This document shows, piece by piece, positions 18,170 through 26,988 of a DNA stretch of 64,000 bases. Below the pieces are notes generated by a model. The model worked only from the letters and a program-made list of their open reading frames with translations, was not told the DNA's origin and did no database searches. The stretch spans positions 1 to 64,000 of the forward strand of contig QXWR01000016.1 of the NCBI GenBank assembly GCA_009911065.1, given 5' to 3'. A program made the translations under genes and the position numbers. The stretch's first letter is position 1. Each line of letters opens with the position of its first letter. This stretch comes from Clostridiaceae bacterium (GTDB taxonomy: Bacteria; Bacillota; Clostridia; Lachnospirales; Lachnospiraceae).

Positions 18170-19588
18170 TTATTCAAATACAACCGCACCAACAACTTCC
18201 TTACTCAAATCACAGATCTTTTCAATCTCCAGTTCGACAGCCTGATATGTAGACATTTGACATTGTTCCACTAACACTACGCCATCGCATTCGGGCAGTT
18301 TTAGGATAGTTTCCGGGTTTTGAAGCATATTTCCGCCTAAAATAATCTCCATATCTAACAAATGTTTTTTCAGTTGTTCAGTTGTCAAAGACAGGCACTC
18401 CGAAGAAGCGCTACCTGCTACTAACAATTTTTTCACACCAGAAGCATAGTTTTTAATATTTGCCGCAATTAATTCATATTCAATGTCAGAGGCACTGTCA
18501 GAAGCTCGCCCTTCCAGACGGTTAAGCCAAGCATCAATAGCGCCTGGTTTTTTCTTTCCGATCATTGGCAATGTACCAAGAATTTTAATTCGGAAGCGAT
18601 TGCGCAGCTCTTTGGGAGAGTAAAGCTTGTCGCTCATCAGGAAAAGCACGCAAACGATGAACACTACCATAAATCCTCCCAGCACTCCGCCCAGGATACA
18701 GTATTTCACAGCGCTTTTTATGGCTGTTATTTTAGAAGATTTGGTTTCTGTTGGTTCCACTAGATCCTCCAAAGCTTTTTCCTTATCTGTCAAGGATTGC
18801 TTTAAAGTTTCCAAACGCAAACTTTCATCATCCTGACGATTGGCAAGGGCCAGATCCACGGTACTTCCTGAACTCTTGTTTAAAATGTTAATGGTGTGTT
18901 CCCCAATATTCGTGCTGATTTGTTGATGAAGTTTTTCCACCAAATCCAGAATATCGCCTAAAATGGCTTCTGCTTTTTTCTTATTGGTATGTTTGATTTT
19001 AATTGTCAGCAGGTTGGTCAGCTCGCTGTAATTGGTGCCAGCGATTATCGTATTACCTCTTTCAACGGAAATCAGTTCCTGCAGATGCTGAGGTTTTAAT
19101 CCAGTGGCACGGGTCACATCCTCCAAAAATGCTGTACTGGTCATAACGGACTGATATGCCTGTAAAATTGTGTTTGTATAATCAATATTTTGAAATACCA
19201 TACCAGGCATAATTTCATAATCGGTTTTGATAAATAAGTCTGCTCTTGCTTCACATACATCATAAGGACTCATGTTCATTAAAACAGAATTATTCAGGTA
19301 ATCTTCCTGATTGGAAATATCCTCAGTCAGATTTTTGATCTCACGATTATATGCCGCAGTGTCTCTCTCATACTGAATTAACGCGTTCTGATAATCCTCT
19401 TCTCTTTGCTCAATTACTTCTGGATCGCTTTCACTTCGATATGTAAGCGCTCCTTTTACCCCACCCAATAAAATAGCGAACACCATGGCAATTACAATTG
19501 TGATTTTCCATTTGTGCAGCACCACAAACATTAAGTCTTTCAGGTCGATTTCCTGTTCATAGGCGTTCTGTGTATTCATTGTATCCAT
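18170..19588 (-). CDS. Wzz/YveK-like polysaccharide co-polymerase with a degenerate kinase-like C-terminus
   Basis: About 472 residues from the ATG at 19588, chosen because GGGAGAG lies 7 nt upstream; the longer frame to 19666 has no site. Two membrane segments (KITIVIAMVFAILLGG near 28-43 and LGGVLGGFMVVFIVCVLFLM near 300) flank an extracytoplasmic coiled-coil domain (about 50-295), the chain-length-determinant plan. The cytoplasmic C-terminus continues about 140 residues and resembles the CpsD/Wzc ATPase fold (ending in VVLVEQCQMSTYQ and VVGAVVF), but where a Walker A should be it has VAGSASSECLSLTTEQ, with no GxxGxGKS/T. It is therefore probably a non-catalytic regulator of chain length. 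Only Wzz in the window and separately transcribed, so it may serve one or both glycans. Confidence 0.82.
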   Translation of the reverse strand: MDTMNTQNAYEQEIDLKDLMFVVLHKWKITIVIAMVFAILLGGVKGALTYRSESDPEVIEQREEDYQNALIQYERDTAAYNREIKNLTEDISNQEDYLNNSVLMNMSPYDVCEARADLFIKTDYEIMPGMVFQNIDYTNTILQAYQSVMTSTAFLEDVTRATGLKPQHLQELISVERGNTIIAGTNYSELTNLLTIKIKHTNKKKAEAILGDILDLVEKLHQQISTNIGEHTINILNKSSGSTVDLALANRQDDESLRLETLKQSLTDKEKALEDLVEPTETKSSKITAIKSAVKYCILGGVLGGFMVVFIVCVLFLMSDKLYSPKELRNRFRIKILGTLPMIGKKKPGAIDAWLNRLEGRASDSASDIEYELIAANIKNYASGVKKLLVAGSASSECLSLTTEQLKKHLLDMEIILGGNMLQNPETILKLPECDGVVLVEQCQMSTYQAVELEIEKICDLSKEVVGAVVFE

Positions 19589-19735
19589 TAGTAACTCTCC
19601 CTGCCTTTTTGTTCTTTTATTATTTTCCTGCTTTTCGGGTTTTGCCCTATGAAATAACCAAATCAAACCAGAATTGCATTCATCACTTCACAGATTTTCT
19701 TCGATTGGTTCCCAATGTTCATTCCCCGTTTGAAT

Positions 19736-19764
19736 ATTGTATCATAGGGAACCGCATAAAACAA
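19736..19764 (-). promoter_or_regulatory. Predicted sigma-A promoter of wzz
   Basis: On the minus strand TTGTTT (19764-19759), a 17-nt spacer, and TACAAT (19741-19736) with TGA just before it (extended -10). It points at the wzz start about 150 nt downstream. Confidence 0.55.
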
Positions 19765-19925
19765 GGTGATAATATTTAGAATTAGGAGATTAAATTCTTA
19801 AATACCACTTAAAATCCTGGTATTTTTCACAAAAACTCTAATTTTCGGATAGATTTTCCTTTTGATACCTATTTTTTTCCATCATTTTTGTTTATCTTTT
19901 AATCGGTCTTTTATGATCTGATAAA

Positions 19926-19943
19926 TGATACAACGCTGTATCA
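19926..19943 (-). terminator. Weak hairpin after the helicase gene
   Basis: TGATACA and TGTATCA form a perfect 7-bp stem with a 4-base loop just past the helicase stop on the minus strand. The following bases are TTTATCAGATC, only mildly U-rich, so termination may be partial. Confidence 0.35.
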
Positions 19944-19951
19944 ATCTTCCA

Positions 19952-21538
19952 TCATATGCCTTCCGCAGTTAAACTGCCAGACAGCTTTGCCATCTGTTTC
20001 ATACAAATCCAGTAATTCTTTTCTGTCTGATTCTTTGCCTTTTTTATTTGTTCAGAACAAATATCAACAGGAAGCAACCAATCCGAGCGAACAAGACCAA
20101 CCGAGATACAGCGGCGCATTTCATTTAAAAGAATTTTATCTACATGGTTCTTTTCCGTTATCCTCAAAAGAGAAGCAGCCGTATTCTCGTAGGATGGATG
20201 ACAGAAAATATTTTCTCCTGAATTATAGGACAGGTTGCAAACGGTAAATTTTTCTTCCTGGTCAGGAAGAAAGGCGCTGTCATCTGCAGACTCCCAAATA
20301 TATAAATAATACAAACATGCAAAATATTTTTCTTTCTGACGGCGTAGAATCCGCCCAAGACGCTGGATGCGTTGTCGATTTACCGAAGCGCCAGACAGGA
20401 CGATTCCCACCGTTGCATCAGGAACGTCAATTCCCTCATCTAAAGCACGGCAACTGACCAGAATGCGGGAGCTTCCGTCATGGAAACGCGCCAACGCATT
20501 TTTCCTTGCCAGAGGACTCATCTCTGAATGGTAGCGTCCTACCTGATTTGGGTATCGTCTGGACAACTCTTTATAAACTTTTTCAGCCTGCTTAATTCGC
20601 TCGCCAAAAATAAGAATCCGTTCTTTGGAATCTAAGAGATCTACTAATGTAACTGTACAGGAAATTCTGGAAGAAGCCATATGGTTCAGCTCCTGCCTTT
20701 TATAGGAAAGATTCAAAAAAACTTTTGCTAAAGATCTGGTATCCTTTTCATTTTCTTCTGCAATTCGGCTGACAGCAGCAAAAAAACGCGTTCGGTCCAA
20801 AGTTCTTAAATAAGGATACTTTTTCATAAGGCGTTGATAGATGATAGACAATTTATCACTGATTTCACCATAATCAGCTCCTTCCTTTGAAGTAAAAGAT
20901 AACGCAATCTGGTAAATGGAAAAGTTGCACACGTTTTTTTCTTTAGCAGCCTTAGAAAATCCATATTGATAAATTTCCTTTCCCAGTGCAGGGACTAAAA
21001 CGGAATGATAATTATGGACTTGTGGTGTGGCGGAAAGACCAAGGGAATGATAATATTTTTTTGCGTCAACGTTTGTCTTAAGAAAATCAAAAATTTTCTG
21101 ATTTTCAGGGCTGGCATAATGATGGCATTCATCTGCAATTAACATTATGTGAAAACCATTTTGAATGTCTTCCACAATATGGCGGGCAAGGGAATAACGG
21201 GCAGAATTGATAATATAAATCATATATTTGCGCTGGGGATTATCCTTTCTCTCACTGTGATAAAAACCTGGTTTTTGCTGGAGGCTGCCGCAGTCTGGAA
21301 GGTATTTCTCCATAGCACGCGCCCACTGGGCTGCTAAAGGGAAGGTCGGAACTACAATTTTAATGCGAAGGGAGGAACAAGTATCTGTGCTTTGGGATTT
21401 AAGATATTTTTCCAATACCCTTGCTGCATACAAAGCCATAACTGTTTTACCGCCGCCAGTTACTACATTGACTATGCCTTGAAATTGATTTTCATACCAG
21501 ATTCGTATACTCTCTTTTTGCCAAGTGTATAATCCCAT
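19952..21538 (-). CDS. SF2 DEAD/DEAH-type helicase, defence-island helicase
   Basis: A 528-residue superfamily II helicase. Residues 4-8 (YTWQK) act as the Q-motif; VVTGGGKTVMAL (25-36) is Walker A; LIADECHHYAS (about 132-142) is a DECH Walker B; SLGLSATPQV is motif III; ALDEGIDVPDA and QRIQRLGRILRR are motifs V and VI. It resembles the restriction-type ResIII/BrxHI helicases. It is divergent from the two BrxC/BrxD-like ATPases across a 349-nt shared promoter region. Helicase plus such ATPases occurs in BREX and, as I recall it, in the TerB-associated system Shango. GGAGA lies 7 nt before the ATG. Function is inferred from context. Confidence 0.8.
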   Translation of the reverse strand: MGLYTWQKESIRIWYENQFQGIVNVVTGGGKTVMALYAARVLEKYLKSQSTDTCSSLRIKIVVPTFPLAAQWARAMEKYLPDCGSLQQKPGFYHSERKDNPQRKYMIYIINSARYSLARHIVEDIQNGFHIMLIADECHHYASPENQKIFDFLKTNVDAKKYYHSLGLSATPQVHNYHSVLVPALGKEIYQYGFSKAAKEKNVCNFSIYQIALSFTSKEGADYGEISDKLSIIYQRLMKKYPYLRTLDRTRFFAAVSRIAEENEKDTRSLAKVFLNLSYKRQELNHMASSRISCTVTLVDLLDSKERILIFGERIKQAEKVYKELSRRYPNQVGRYHSEMSPLARKNALARFHDGSSRILVSCRALDEGIDVPDATVGIVLSGASVNRQRIQRLGRILRRQKEKYFACLYYLYIWESADDSAFLPDQEEKFTVCNLSYNSGENIFCHPSYENTAASLLRITEKNHVDKILLNEMRRCISVGLVRSDWLLPVDICSEQIKKAKNQTEKNYWICMKQMAKLSGSLTAEGI

Positions 21539-21567
21539 CAGATGTTCTCCATGTTTGATTTAAAAAC

Positions 21568-21582
21568 ATATACACTGTATAT
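21568..21582. promoter_or_regulatory. 15-bp palindrome between helicase promoter and gene, possible operator
   Basis: ATATACA-C-TGTATAT is a perfect two-fold symmetric site in the helicase leader. It could bind a dimeric regulator, but none is encoded nearby. Confidence 0.25.
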
Positions 21583-21663
21583 TGTCTGGACCGACATGCA
21601 GTACAGAATCGTTTGTGTATTGTAGGGGTTAAAATACTTTTGATCTCAACCATATTACTTTTC

Positions 21664-21691
21664 AGTATATCATGTCTGTATGAAAAGTCAA
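21664..21691 (-). promoter_or_regulatory. Predicted sigma-A promoter of the helicase gene
   Basis: On the minus strand TTGACT (21691-21686), a 16-nt spacer ending in TGA, and TATACT (21669-21664): an extended -10 promoter about 125 nt upstream of the helicase ATG. Confidence 0.65.
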
Positions 21692-21742
21692 ACACAGGCA
21701 CTTTTTTATGTTTAAAATAATTGTCAAATTTTGGAAAATACA

Positions 21743-21771
21743 TTGAATCCCTTCTATATTTTTAGTATACT
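21743..21771 (+). promoter_or_regulatory. Predicted sigma-A promoter of the ATPase/TIR-like operon
   Basis: TTGAAT (21743-21748), exactly 17 nt, then TATACT (21766-21771). The first gene of the plus-strand defence-like operon starts about 115 nt downstream. Divergent from the helicase promoter, so both halves of the island can be switched from one control region. Confidence 0.68.
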
Positions 21772-21887
21772 AAGTGAAACCAATCACAAGATATAGAAGT
21801 AAAACAATATTTATTTGTATCGCTCAATTCCTTATAAGTAAGAAAAATATAAACATATAAATTGCGATGCAAAGAATGGAGGAATTT

Positions 21888-22661
21888 ATGAATTACGAGG
21901 AACTATACAGAAATCTGCTGCCTTTAGAAAAGAAAATGAAGGATTCAATCACAGCTGTTCAAAAGCTTCATAAAGCGATGGGGAAAGATACAGAAGCCGG
22001 AGATTTAAAGAATTTATCCAGGAACCTTTTGGCTGCATCTGAGGCATTAAAAGAACAAGCTGCCATAGTGGAACAGCTTCAAAATCAGGTAGAGAGTTTT
22101 GATAGTAAAGAATATTACGAGAGTGGAGAATTTGCCGCTCAAATGTTGGATTTTTGTAAAGAAAAGGACGTTGATGTAACCGGCGAGTATCCGGTTTTTG
22201 AAATGTTTCCATATAAAGTCCGGGTGGATGCAGAGAATCAGGATGTATATTTGGATCGGAAACGTTTCTCATGTGTTCGCCCTCTAAGCTTTGTGCAGAT
22301 GGTGAAAGCCGGAAGAGACCGTTTGATGAAGGTGCCATTTAATTCACAAATATTTTTAAATGAATTGGCAGACGGCTATGATCTGGCAATATTAAAATTA
22401 GGAAAACGTGAAGAGTCTGACATATATCTCACAAGTCTTTATAAATTTCTTGCGCCGATGAGTCGATTCCGAAAGGATTATGACCATCAAAGCTTTGCTT
22501 TTGATTTAGCCAGACTGTATGCTTCTGGCGAAGAAATCACAAAAAACGGCCGACGGATTCAATTTGGACCCAATCGTTTTGCAAACAAAGCGATTCGTAT
22601 TTTGGACAAAGAGGGGAATGAACAATTTTTGGCAACCGTCCGTTTCTTTTCGGATAATTAA
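21888..22661 (+). CDS. Unknown protein with N-terminal coiled coil, first gene of the defence-like operon
   Basis: About 257 residues, starting at the ATG at 21888 (GGAGG 5 nt upstream) rather than the in-frame ATG at 21867. I do not recognise the family. Residues about 5-80 are a charged helical coiled coil (LLPLEKKMKDSITAVQKL and onward); from about residue 95 it looks like a compact alpha/beta domain (YPVFEMFPYKVRVDAENQ, then VYLDRKRFSCVRPLSF). No membrane segment, no cysteines arranged for metal, no nuclease or ATPase motif. It is 56 nt upstream of the first ATPase gene and co-directional, so it is probably a partner of those ATPases, occupying the place that a TerB-like or BrxA/B-like protein has in related systems. 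Confidence 0.6.
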   Translation: MNYEELYRNLLPLEKKMKDSITAVQKLHKAMGKDTEAGDLKNLSRNLLAASEALKEQAAIVEQLQNQVESFDSKEYYESGEFAAQMLDFCKEKDVDVTGEYPVFEMFPYKVRVDAENQDVYLDRKRFSCVRPLSFVQMVKAGRDRLMKVPFNSQIFLNELADGYDLAILKLGKREESDIYLTSLYKFLAPMSRFRKDYDHQSFAFDLARLYASGEEITKNGRRIQFGPNRFANKAIRILDKEGNEQFLATVRFFSDN

Positions 22662-22717
22662 AATATGAAAAAATAATGCTGCATATTGTTTTTCATAGGA
22701 AAACGGAGGATGATATT

Positions 22718-23962
22718 ATGGAATTTGAAGGTCTGGTCAAAATGGAATGTCCGACGGAAAAAGAACTTCTTTTAAAAGGACAGGCCCCTGGAAAGGGGAA
22801 ACTGGTTCGGGAACTAACATCAGGAGCAGACTTTTTTGCAGACTTTCTTGCACAGCGGTATTTGCAGGAATACATTCGGGAAGGCGGAAGTAAGATCAAG
22901 TTTATCACGGGTAAACCAGGTAGTGGAAAAAGCCATTTTCTCCAGCTTTTTTCTTCCATGGCAGAAGAGCAAAACTACAAGACGGTTGATTTTTCCGCTA
23001 ATGATATTTGGCTTCACGATTTTAAGGAAATCTATGTGGAAATTTTGCAACAATGCAATATTATGGATTGCCTGAAAGGGTGCGCTGCAGAACTGATTCG
23101 GCGGATGGGCTATGATCAAAACGAGATTCCGGATGGCATGACTTTTATGGATTATCTCTCCTCCCAAGACATGGGAGATGCTATTACCCGAAGGGAAATC
23201 CGTCTGCAGTTAAAGGAAATGTTTCTGGAAAATCCTTTGATGGATAACAATTTTGCTCTTGCATGCAGCCTTTTGACTGGAGGAATTTTAGGTCATCCTC
23301 TTTTGGAATCCCAAAATCAGGAGCTTCTTTTGGCATGGATGCAGGGAGACCGGACGGTTAAACTTGCTCTGGTTCGAGCTTTGGGATTATCCCCCAGCCG
23401 AATTACCCGTTACAATGCACGGCACATGTTAAGATCTCTTTCCCAGGTGATCCACATAAGTGGTTATGCAGGCATGGTTATTTCCATTGACAACCTTGAG
23501 ATTCTACTTAATCGTTCCAGCCTGTCTCCTCTTCACTATACCAAAATGAGACGAGAGGATACATATGAGAGCATCCGCCAGCTCATAGATGACATTGACA
23601 GTTTACAAAATATTATGTTTCTGTTTGCTTTTGACCGGGAACTTTTTGACAATGACAATGCTGGGATTAAGTCCTATCAGGCCCTTTGGATGCGAATCCA
23701 AAATGAAATTGTAGGGGAACGTTTTAATTGTTTTGGTGATGTTGCAGACTTAGACCGTCTGGCTTCGGAGGTATATACCCCGGATCAATTGGTTTCCATG
23801 TCTCAAAAACTTGTTGATGCTGCTTCCTCTATGGGGCTTTTTGGAACGATTCTTGCTTTAGAGGAAGCAAAAGATATTCTTGAAAACGCACCCTTTGGAG
23901 GCATTGGTATTCCCAGAATGGTGAATGAAAAAACACTGTCAGGAGGTGAGTCTCATGTTTGA
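22718..23962 (+). CDS. BrxC/BrxD-like (DUF2791) P-loop ATPase 1
   Basis: About 414 residues from the ATG at 22718 (GGAGG 7 nt upstream). FITGKPGSGKSHFLQLF carries Walker A (residues 65-72) and GMVISIDNLEILL (near 243-255) is the Walker B strand, with Asp-Asn in place of the usual Asp-Glu, suggesting weak or altered hydrolysis. MRREDTYESIRQLIDDI followed by NIMFLFAFDRELFD resembles the sensor region of the DUF2791 family found in BREX. Overlaps the next gene by 8 nt, so the two ATPases are likely made in fixed ratio and may form a hetero-oligomer. Confidence 0.7.
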   Translation: MEFEGLVKMECPTEKELLLKGQAPGKGKLVRELTSGADFFADFLAQRYLQEYIREGGSKIKFITGKPGSGKSHFLQLFSSMAEEQNYKTVDFSANDIWLHDFKEIYVEILQQCNIMDCLKGCAAELIRRMGYDQNEIPDGMTFMDYLSSQDMGDAITRREIRLQLKEMFLENPLMDNNFALACSLLTGGILGHPLLESQNQELLLAWMQGDRTVKLALVRALGLSPSRITRYNARHMLRSLSQVIHISGYAGMVISIDNLEILLNRSSLSPLHYTKMRREDTYESIRQLIDDIDSLQNIMFLFAFDRELFDNDNAGIKSYQALWMRIQNEIVGERFNCFGDVADLDRLASEVYTPDQLVSMSQKLVDAASSMGLFGTILALEEAKDILENAPFGGIGIPRMVNEKTLSGGESHV

Positions 23963-25151
23963 TATGGAAGCAAGACGGGTTATTGAAGCTCTTCGTTCCG
24001 GGGTTCCATCCCGTGCTGTGGGACAGTATTTTTCCGAAGCCCGTCCACAAATTATGAGAGAAATCTCCGGACGGCTGGAAAAATTATCTTGTGAGGGCAA
24101 ATCAGATGGCATGGTGATCTCCGGAAAATATGGCGAAGGAAAAACCCATCTGTTGAACACGGTTTTTAACTTGGCCCATTCCAATAACATGGTGGTTTCT
24201 TTTCTTTCCCTAAGCAAAGAAACTCCCATGGACAAGCTATATTTGGTGTACCAGAAAATGATTAGCAACACCTATCTTCCTTTGCGGCAGCAGCCGGGAT
24301 TTCTTCAGGTTTTAGAAAAAATGACACCCAACAGCCCTCTAGCTGGAGATATGCTTCCCTATGCTGCCAAGGAACTGGAAACCGACAAACTTTACTACCT
24401 TCTGCGGGCTTATATGAACACAGAAGACCAGGAAGAAAAGTTCCTTTTGCAGGCAGATTTGGAAGGAGATTTTATTGCTAATGTACCATTAAAACAGATT
24501 TATAAACGGATTTTCAATCAGGCAGTAAAATACAATGTATCCTTCAGCAAGACCAAACATTCCATGGACTATTTTGCATTTATGAGTCATCTTTTTACGA
24601 AGCTTGGTTATAATGGCTGGGTTATTTTGATAGACGAAGCAGAGCTTATGGGCCGTTTGGGAAAGAAAGCCCGCTTAAACGCATATCGGAATATGGCTAA
24701 ATTCCTGGTTCCCGATAATCGCTTGGAGTCTGTGTTTACCATGTTTGCTCTTAGCTCTTCTTATGCAGAAGATGTAATTGAAGGAAAGCATGAATTTGAA
24801 AATCTGGCAGAAATTTATCCAATGGAACAAGAACCTGCAAAAACCGTTTTAAATCTCCTTTTAAAAGCGCCTCAGTTAAATCCGCTTACAAGGGACGAAA
24901 TTCGCCAGGTTCTGGAGCGCGTGCAGGATTTTCACGCACGGGCCTATGAATGGACTCCAGAAGTATCCATAGACAGCATTGTTAAAGCAACCCAGTCTGG
25001 TGGTTATCTGCTCCGTACGAAAATTCGGGCTGCTATTGAATTTTTTGATCAGTTATATCAGTACGGAGAAGCAGGAAAGACCAAGATCAATCAGTTGGGA
25101 AAAGAAGAATTTGAAGAGGATGTTCCTGCGTTAGATGAGCTGGATGAATAG
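23955..25151 (+). CDS. BrxC/BrxD-like (DUF2791) P-loop ATPase 2
   Basis: About 398 residues from the ATG at 23955, which has GGAGGTGA 5 nt upstream; an earlier in-frame start at 23925 lacks one. ISGKYGEGKTHLL holds Walker A (57-64) and WVILIDEAELMGRLGKK (about 225-240) is a Walker B with an intact Asp-Glu plus the DEAE-x-R pattern typical of BrxC/BrxD. SSSYAEDVIEG follows as sensor. The C-terminal 120 residues are helical and acidic at the end (EEFEEDVPALDELDE). Unlike ATPase 1 its active-site acids are intact, so it is probably the active motor or switch of the pair. Confidence 0.75.
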   Translation: MFDMEARRVIEALRSGVPSRAVGQYFSEARPQIMREISGRLEKLSCEGKSDGMVISGKYGEGKTHLLNTVFNLAHSNNMVVSFLSLSKETPMDKLYLVYQKMISNTYLPLRQQPGFLQVLEKMTPNSPLAGDMLPYAAKELETDKLYYLLRAYMNTEDQEEKFLLQADLEGDFIANVPLKQIYKRIFNQAVKYNVSFSKTKHSMDYFAFMSHLFTKLGYNGWVILIDEAELMGRLGKKARLNAYRNMAKFLVPDNRLESVFTMFALSSSYAEDVIEGKHEFENLAEIYPMEQEPAKTVLNLLLKAPQLNPLTRDEIRQVLERVQDFHARAYEWTPEVSIDSIVKATQSGGYLLRTKIRAAIEFFDQLYQYGEAGKTKINQLGKEEFEEDVPALDELDE

Positions 25152-25166
25152 GGAAGGCAAATATTT

Positions 25167-26603
25167 ATGAGTCACTGCACTATTTTTTATTCCTGGCAGT
25201 CCGATATTAGCACTACCCGTCGCTTTCTCCAAAACTGCCTGAATCAGCTTCCCCAAAAATTAAGGGATATTGCTGTTATTGAGGTAGAAAGAGATACCAA
25301 GGGACTTGCCGGATCTCCTGATATTATTGATTCTATCTATAAAAAAATTGATCGGGCTAACCTGTTTATTGCGGATATTACTTTTATAAATCCACAGGCA
25401 TCAGGCCGAAAGATTCCCAATCCCAATGTACTGATCGAGCTGGGATATGCGATTCATGCTTTGGGATGGAATAAAATTATTTTGCTTTTTAACAAGGATT
25501 GCGGCAAGGTAGAGGAACTTCCCTTTGATATAAACCATCGTCGTATTACCTCATTTTCTCTGGAAAATAAAAACCTGCAGGAGGTAAAAAATCATCTGCT
25601 AAAGTGCATTTCCAATACGATTCAAATACTGAAATCAGAAAACCATTTAGATTCAGTTTCACCAGAAATACGCACTGCGCAAGAATCCTTATCTCTGATT
25701 CTGTGGTACGGAATGGAAAATGCCTGGAATTATTATTGGAACCAATATATAAAAGACGAAGATACATTTGAAGAAGAATTTTCTGTGATCACAGAAACCG
25801 ATTTGGCAAAGATTGAGATAATTAAAACATCTTTGATAAAAGAACACTATTTTGCATTGCGGCAAATTTTTCATAAACTTCAGAAAAGCACAGTAGGAAG
25901 TGAAGATAAAAATGGATGGGAATATGCTGTAGAATTGATTGAAAAGTACGTGGAACCTTTATATCTAAAGTACGGAAGTAATATGGTTGCACTTCCTCTC
26001 AAATCAATTGTTACAAAAGAATTTATTCAAATATTTAATGCACTTTCTCCCCTTGAATCCTTGGAATATTCTTCCGAACATTTATGGGAAAATCAGATTG
26101 TTTTCTTGGATGACGGCGTTCATCAAGAAGCTTATTCTGCTGATCACAAGATACTTTGTAAAGGCGAACTTACCCCAGATGGATTTACCGGATACAGGGA
26201 GAATGTAAATTATAAAGGCCAGCTGATTCATGGAAAACGTTCTGGACAAGGAGATGAAATAACAAATTCTTTCCTGTTTTTTCCAGAACATATCAGCCGC
26301 TCTGGGATTTGGAAGCAAGATGAATTTATCGATGGAATTATTTATAATGTAGTGGCATGTAAAGAAGGGGATGATTATTTTATCGAAGATTATGAAAAAG
26401 CTCTTCCAATAACGGCAGGATGTCCTTATTTAGACACCTTTGTAGAAAGTTTTGACCCTGGAGAATGCCAAAATTATTGTCTGGTTGATATGGATTATCA
26501 GAATGGCCAAATGAGAATTCGAGAGAACTCGGAGAGGACTCTTTGTAAAAAAATGGGTGGAGTTGTGGACTTACATTGCAGGAATTGTTGGATGGAGGAA
26601 TAG
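25167..26603 (+). CDS. TIR-like nucleotide-binding protein with MORN-like C-terminus, putative defence effector
   Basis: A 478-residue protein. The first ~130 residues match the TIR-like family that begins FYSWQSD: TIFYSWQSD (4-12), VERDTKGLAGSPDI, ANLFIADITF, PNPNVLIELGYAIHALGW (about 90-107, with the Glu that could be the NADase catalytic residue), and PFDINHRRI. The middle is helical. Residues about 330-400 contain MORN-like repeats (NYKGQLIHGKRSGQGDEI, then RSGIWKQDEFIDGIIYN). It lies 15 nt after ATPase 2 with GGAAGG upstream, so it reads as the effector of the same operon: the ATPases/helicase sense, this protein acts, perhaps by consuming NAD. That role is inference. Confidence 0.7.
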   Translation: MSHCTIFYSWQSDISTTRRFLQNCLNQLPQKLRDIAVIEVERDTKGLAGSPDIIDSIYKKIDRANLFIADITFINPQASGRKIPNPNVLIELGYAIHALGWNKIILLFNKDCGKVEELPFDINHRRITSFSLENKNLQEVKNHLLKCISNTIQILKSENHLDSVSPEIRTAQESLSLILWYGMENAWNYYWNQYIKDEDTFEEEFSVITETDLAKIEIIKTSLIKEHYFALRQIFHKLQKSTVGSEDKNGWEYAVELIEKYVEPLYLKYGSNMVALPLKSIVTKEFIQIFNALSPLESLEYSSEHLWENQIVFLDDGVHQEAYSADHKILCKGELTPDGFTGYRENVNYKGQLIHGKRSGQGDEITNSFLFFPEHISRSGIWKQDEFIDGIIYNVVACKEGDDYFIEDYEKALPITAGCPYLDTFVESFDPGECQNYCLVDMDYQNGQMRIRENSERTLCKKMGGVVDLHCRNCWMEE

Positions 26604-26840
26604 AGAAGTATGGTTATATCTATTTCTTTTTATCAGACAGTTAATAGCAGCAGATTCTGCAGGAAGTTTAAATGTTCTTTTCAGTTCTTTTGATAATGTC
26701 AAAGATATGGTTGTTTTTGTTCTAAAAAATTCGTTTGTATATAGAACTGTTATATGATTTCACATAAAATAGATGTAAACGAATAAGCAGGCAAAGATTT
26801 AGAAACATTGGTTCGCGTTCTGACCGATTAGGAATTGAAT

Positions 26841-26882
26841 TTCTGAGCTGTTTGGTGTGTGCCATACAGTTCAGAAGTTTTG
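26841..26882 (+). terminator. Hairpin terminator after the TIR-like gene
   Basis: TTCTGAGCTGT (26841-26851) pairs with ACAGTTCAGAA (26866-26876), one G-T pair, followed by GTTTTGATTC. Probable end of the plus-strand defence-like operon. Confidence 0.55.
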
Positions 26883-26953
26883 ATTCTGGTTGAGGGGGAC
26901 GTTTGGAGTGTCTCGGCTATTTTTCAATGATTTTTAAATGTTTCAAAGTGTAT

Positions 26954-26988
26954 TTCCTACATATTCTAATAATATGTAGGAATTTTTT
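26954..26988 (+). terminator. Strong intrinsic terminator
   Basis: TTCCTACATATT (26954-26965) and AATATGTAGGAA (26971-26982) form a perfect 12-bp stem with a 5-base loop, followed directly by six T. A second, stronger stop about 70 nt after the first; it insulates the right glycan operon from the defence-like operon, or ends a short unannotated RNA. Confidence 0.8.

Noticed and set aside
26557..26757. Small 66-residue open frame overlapping the end of the TIR-like gene
   Set aside because: Starts inside the other gene with no ribosome site; overlaps in another frame and has no recognisable features.
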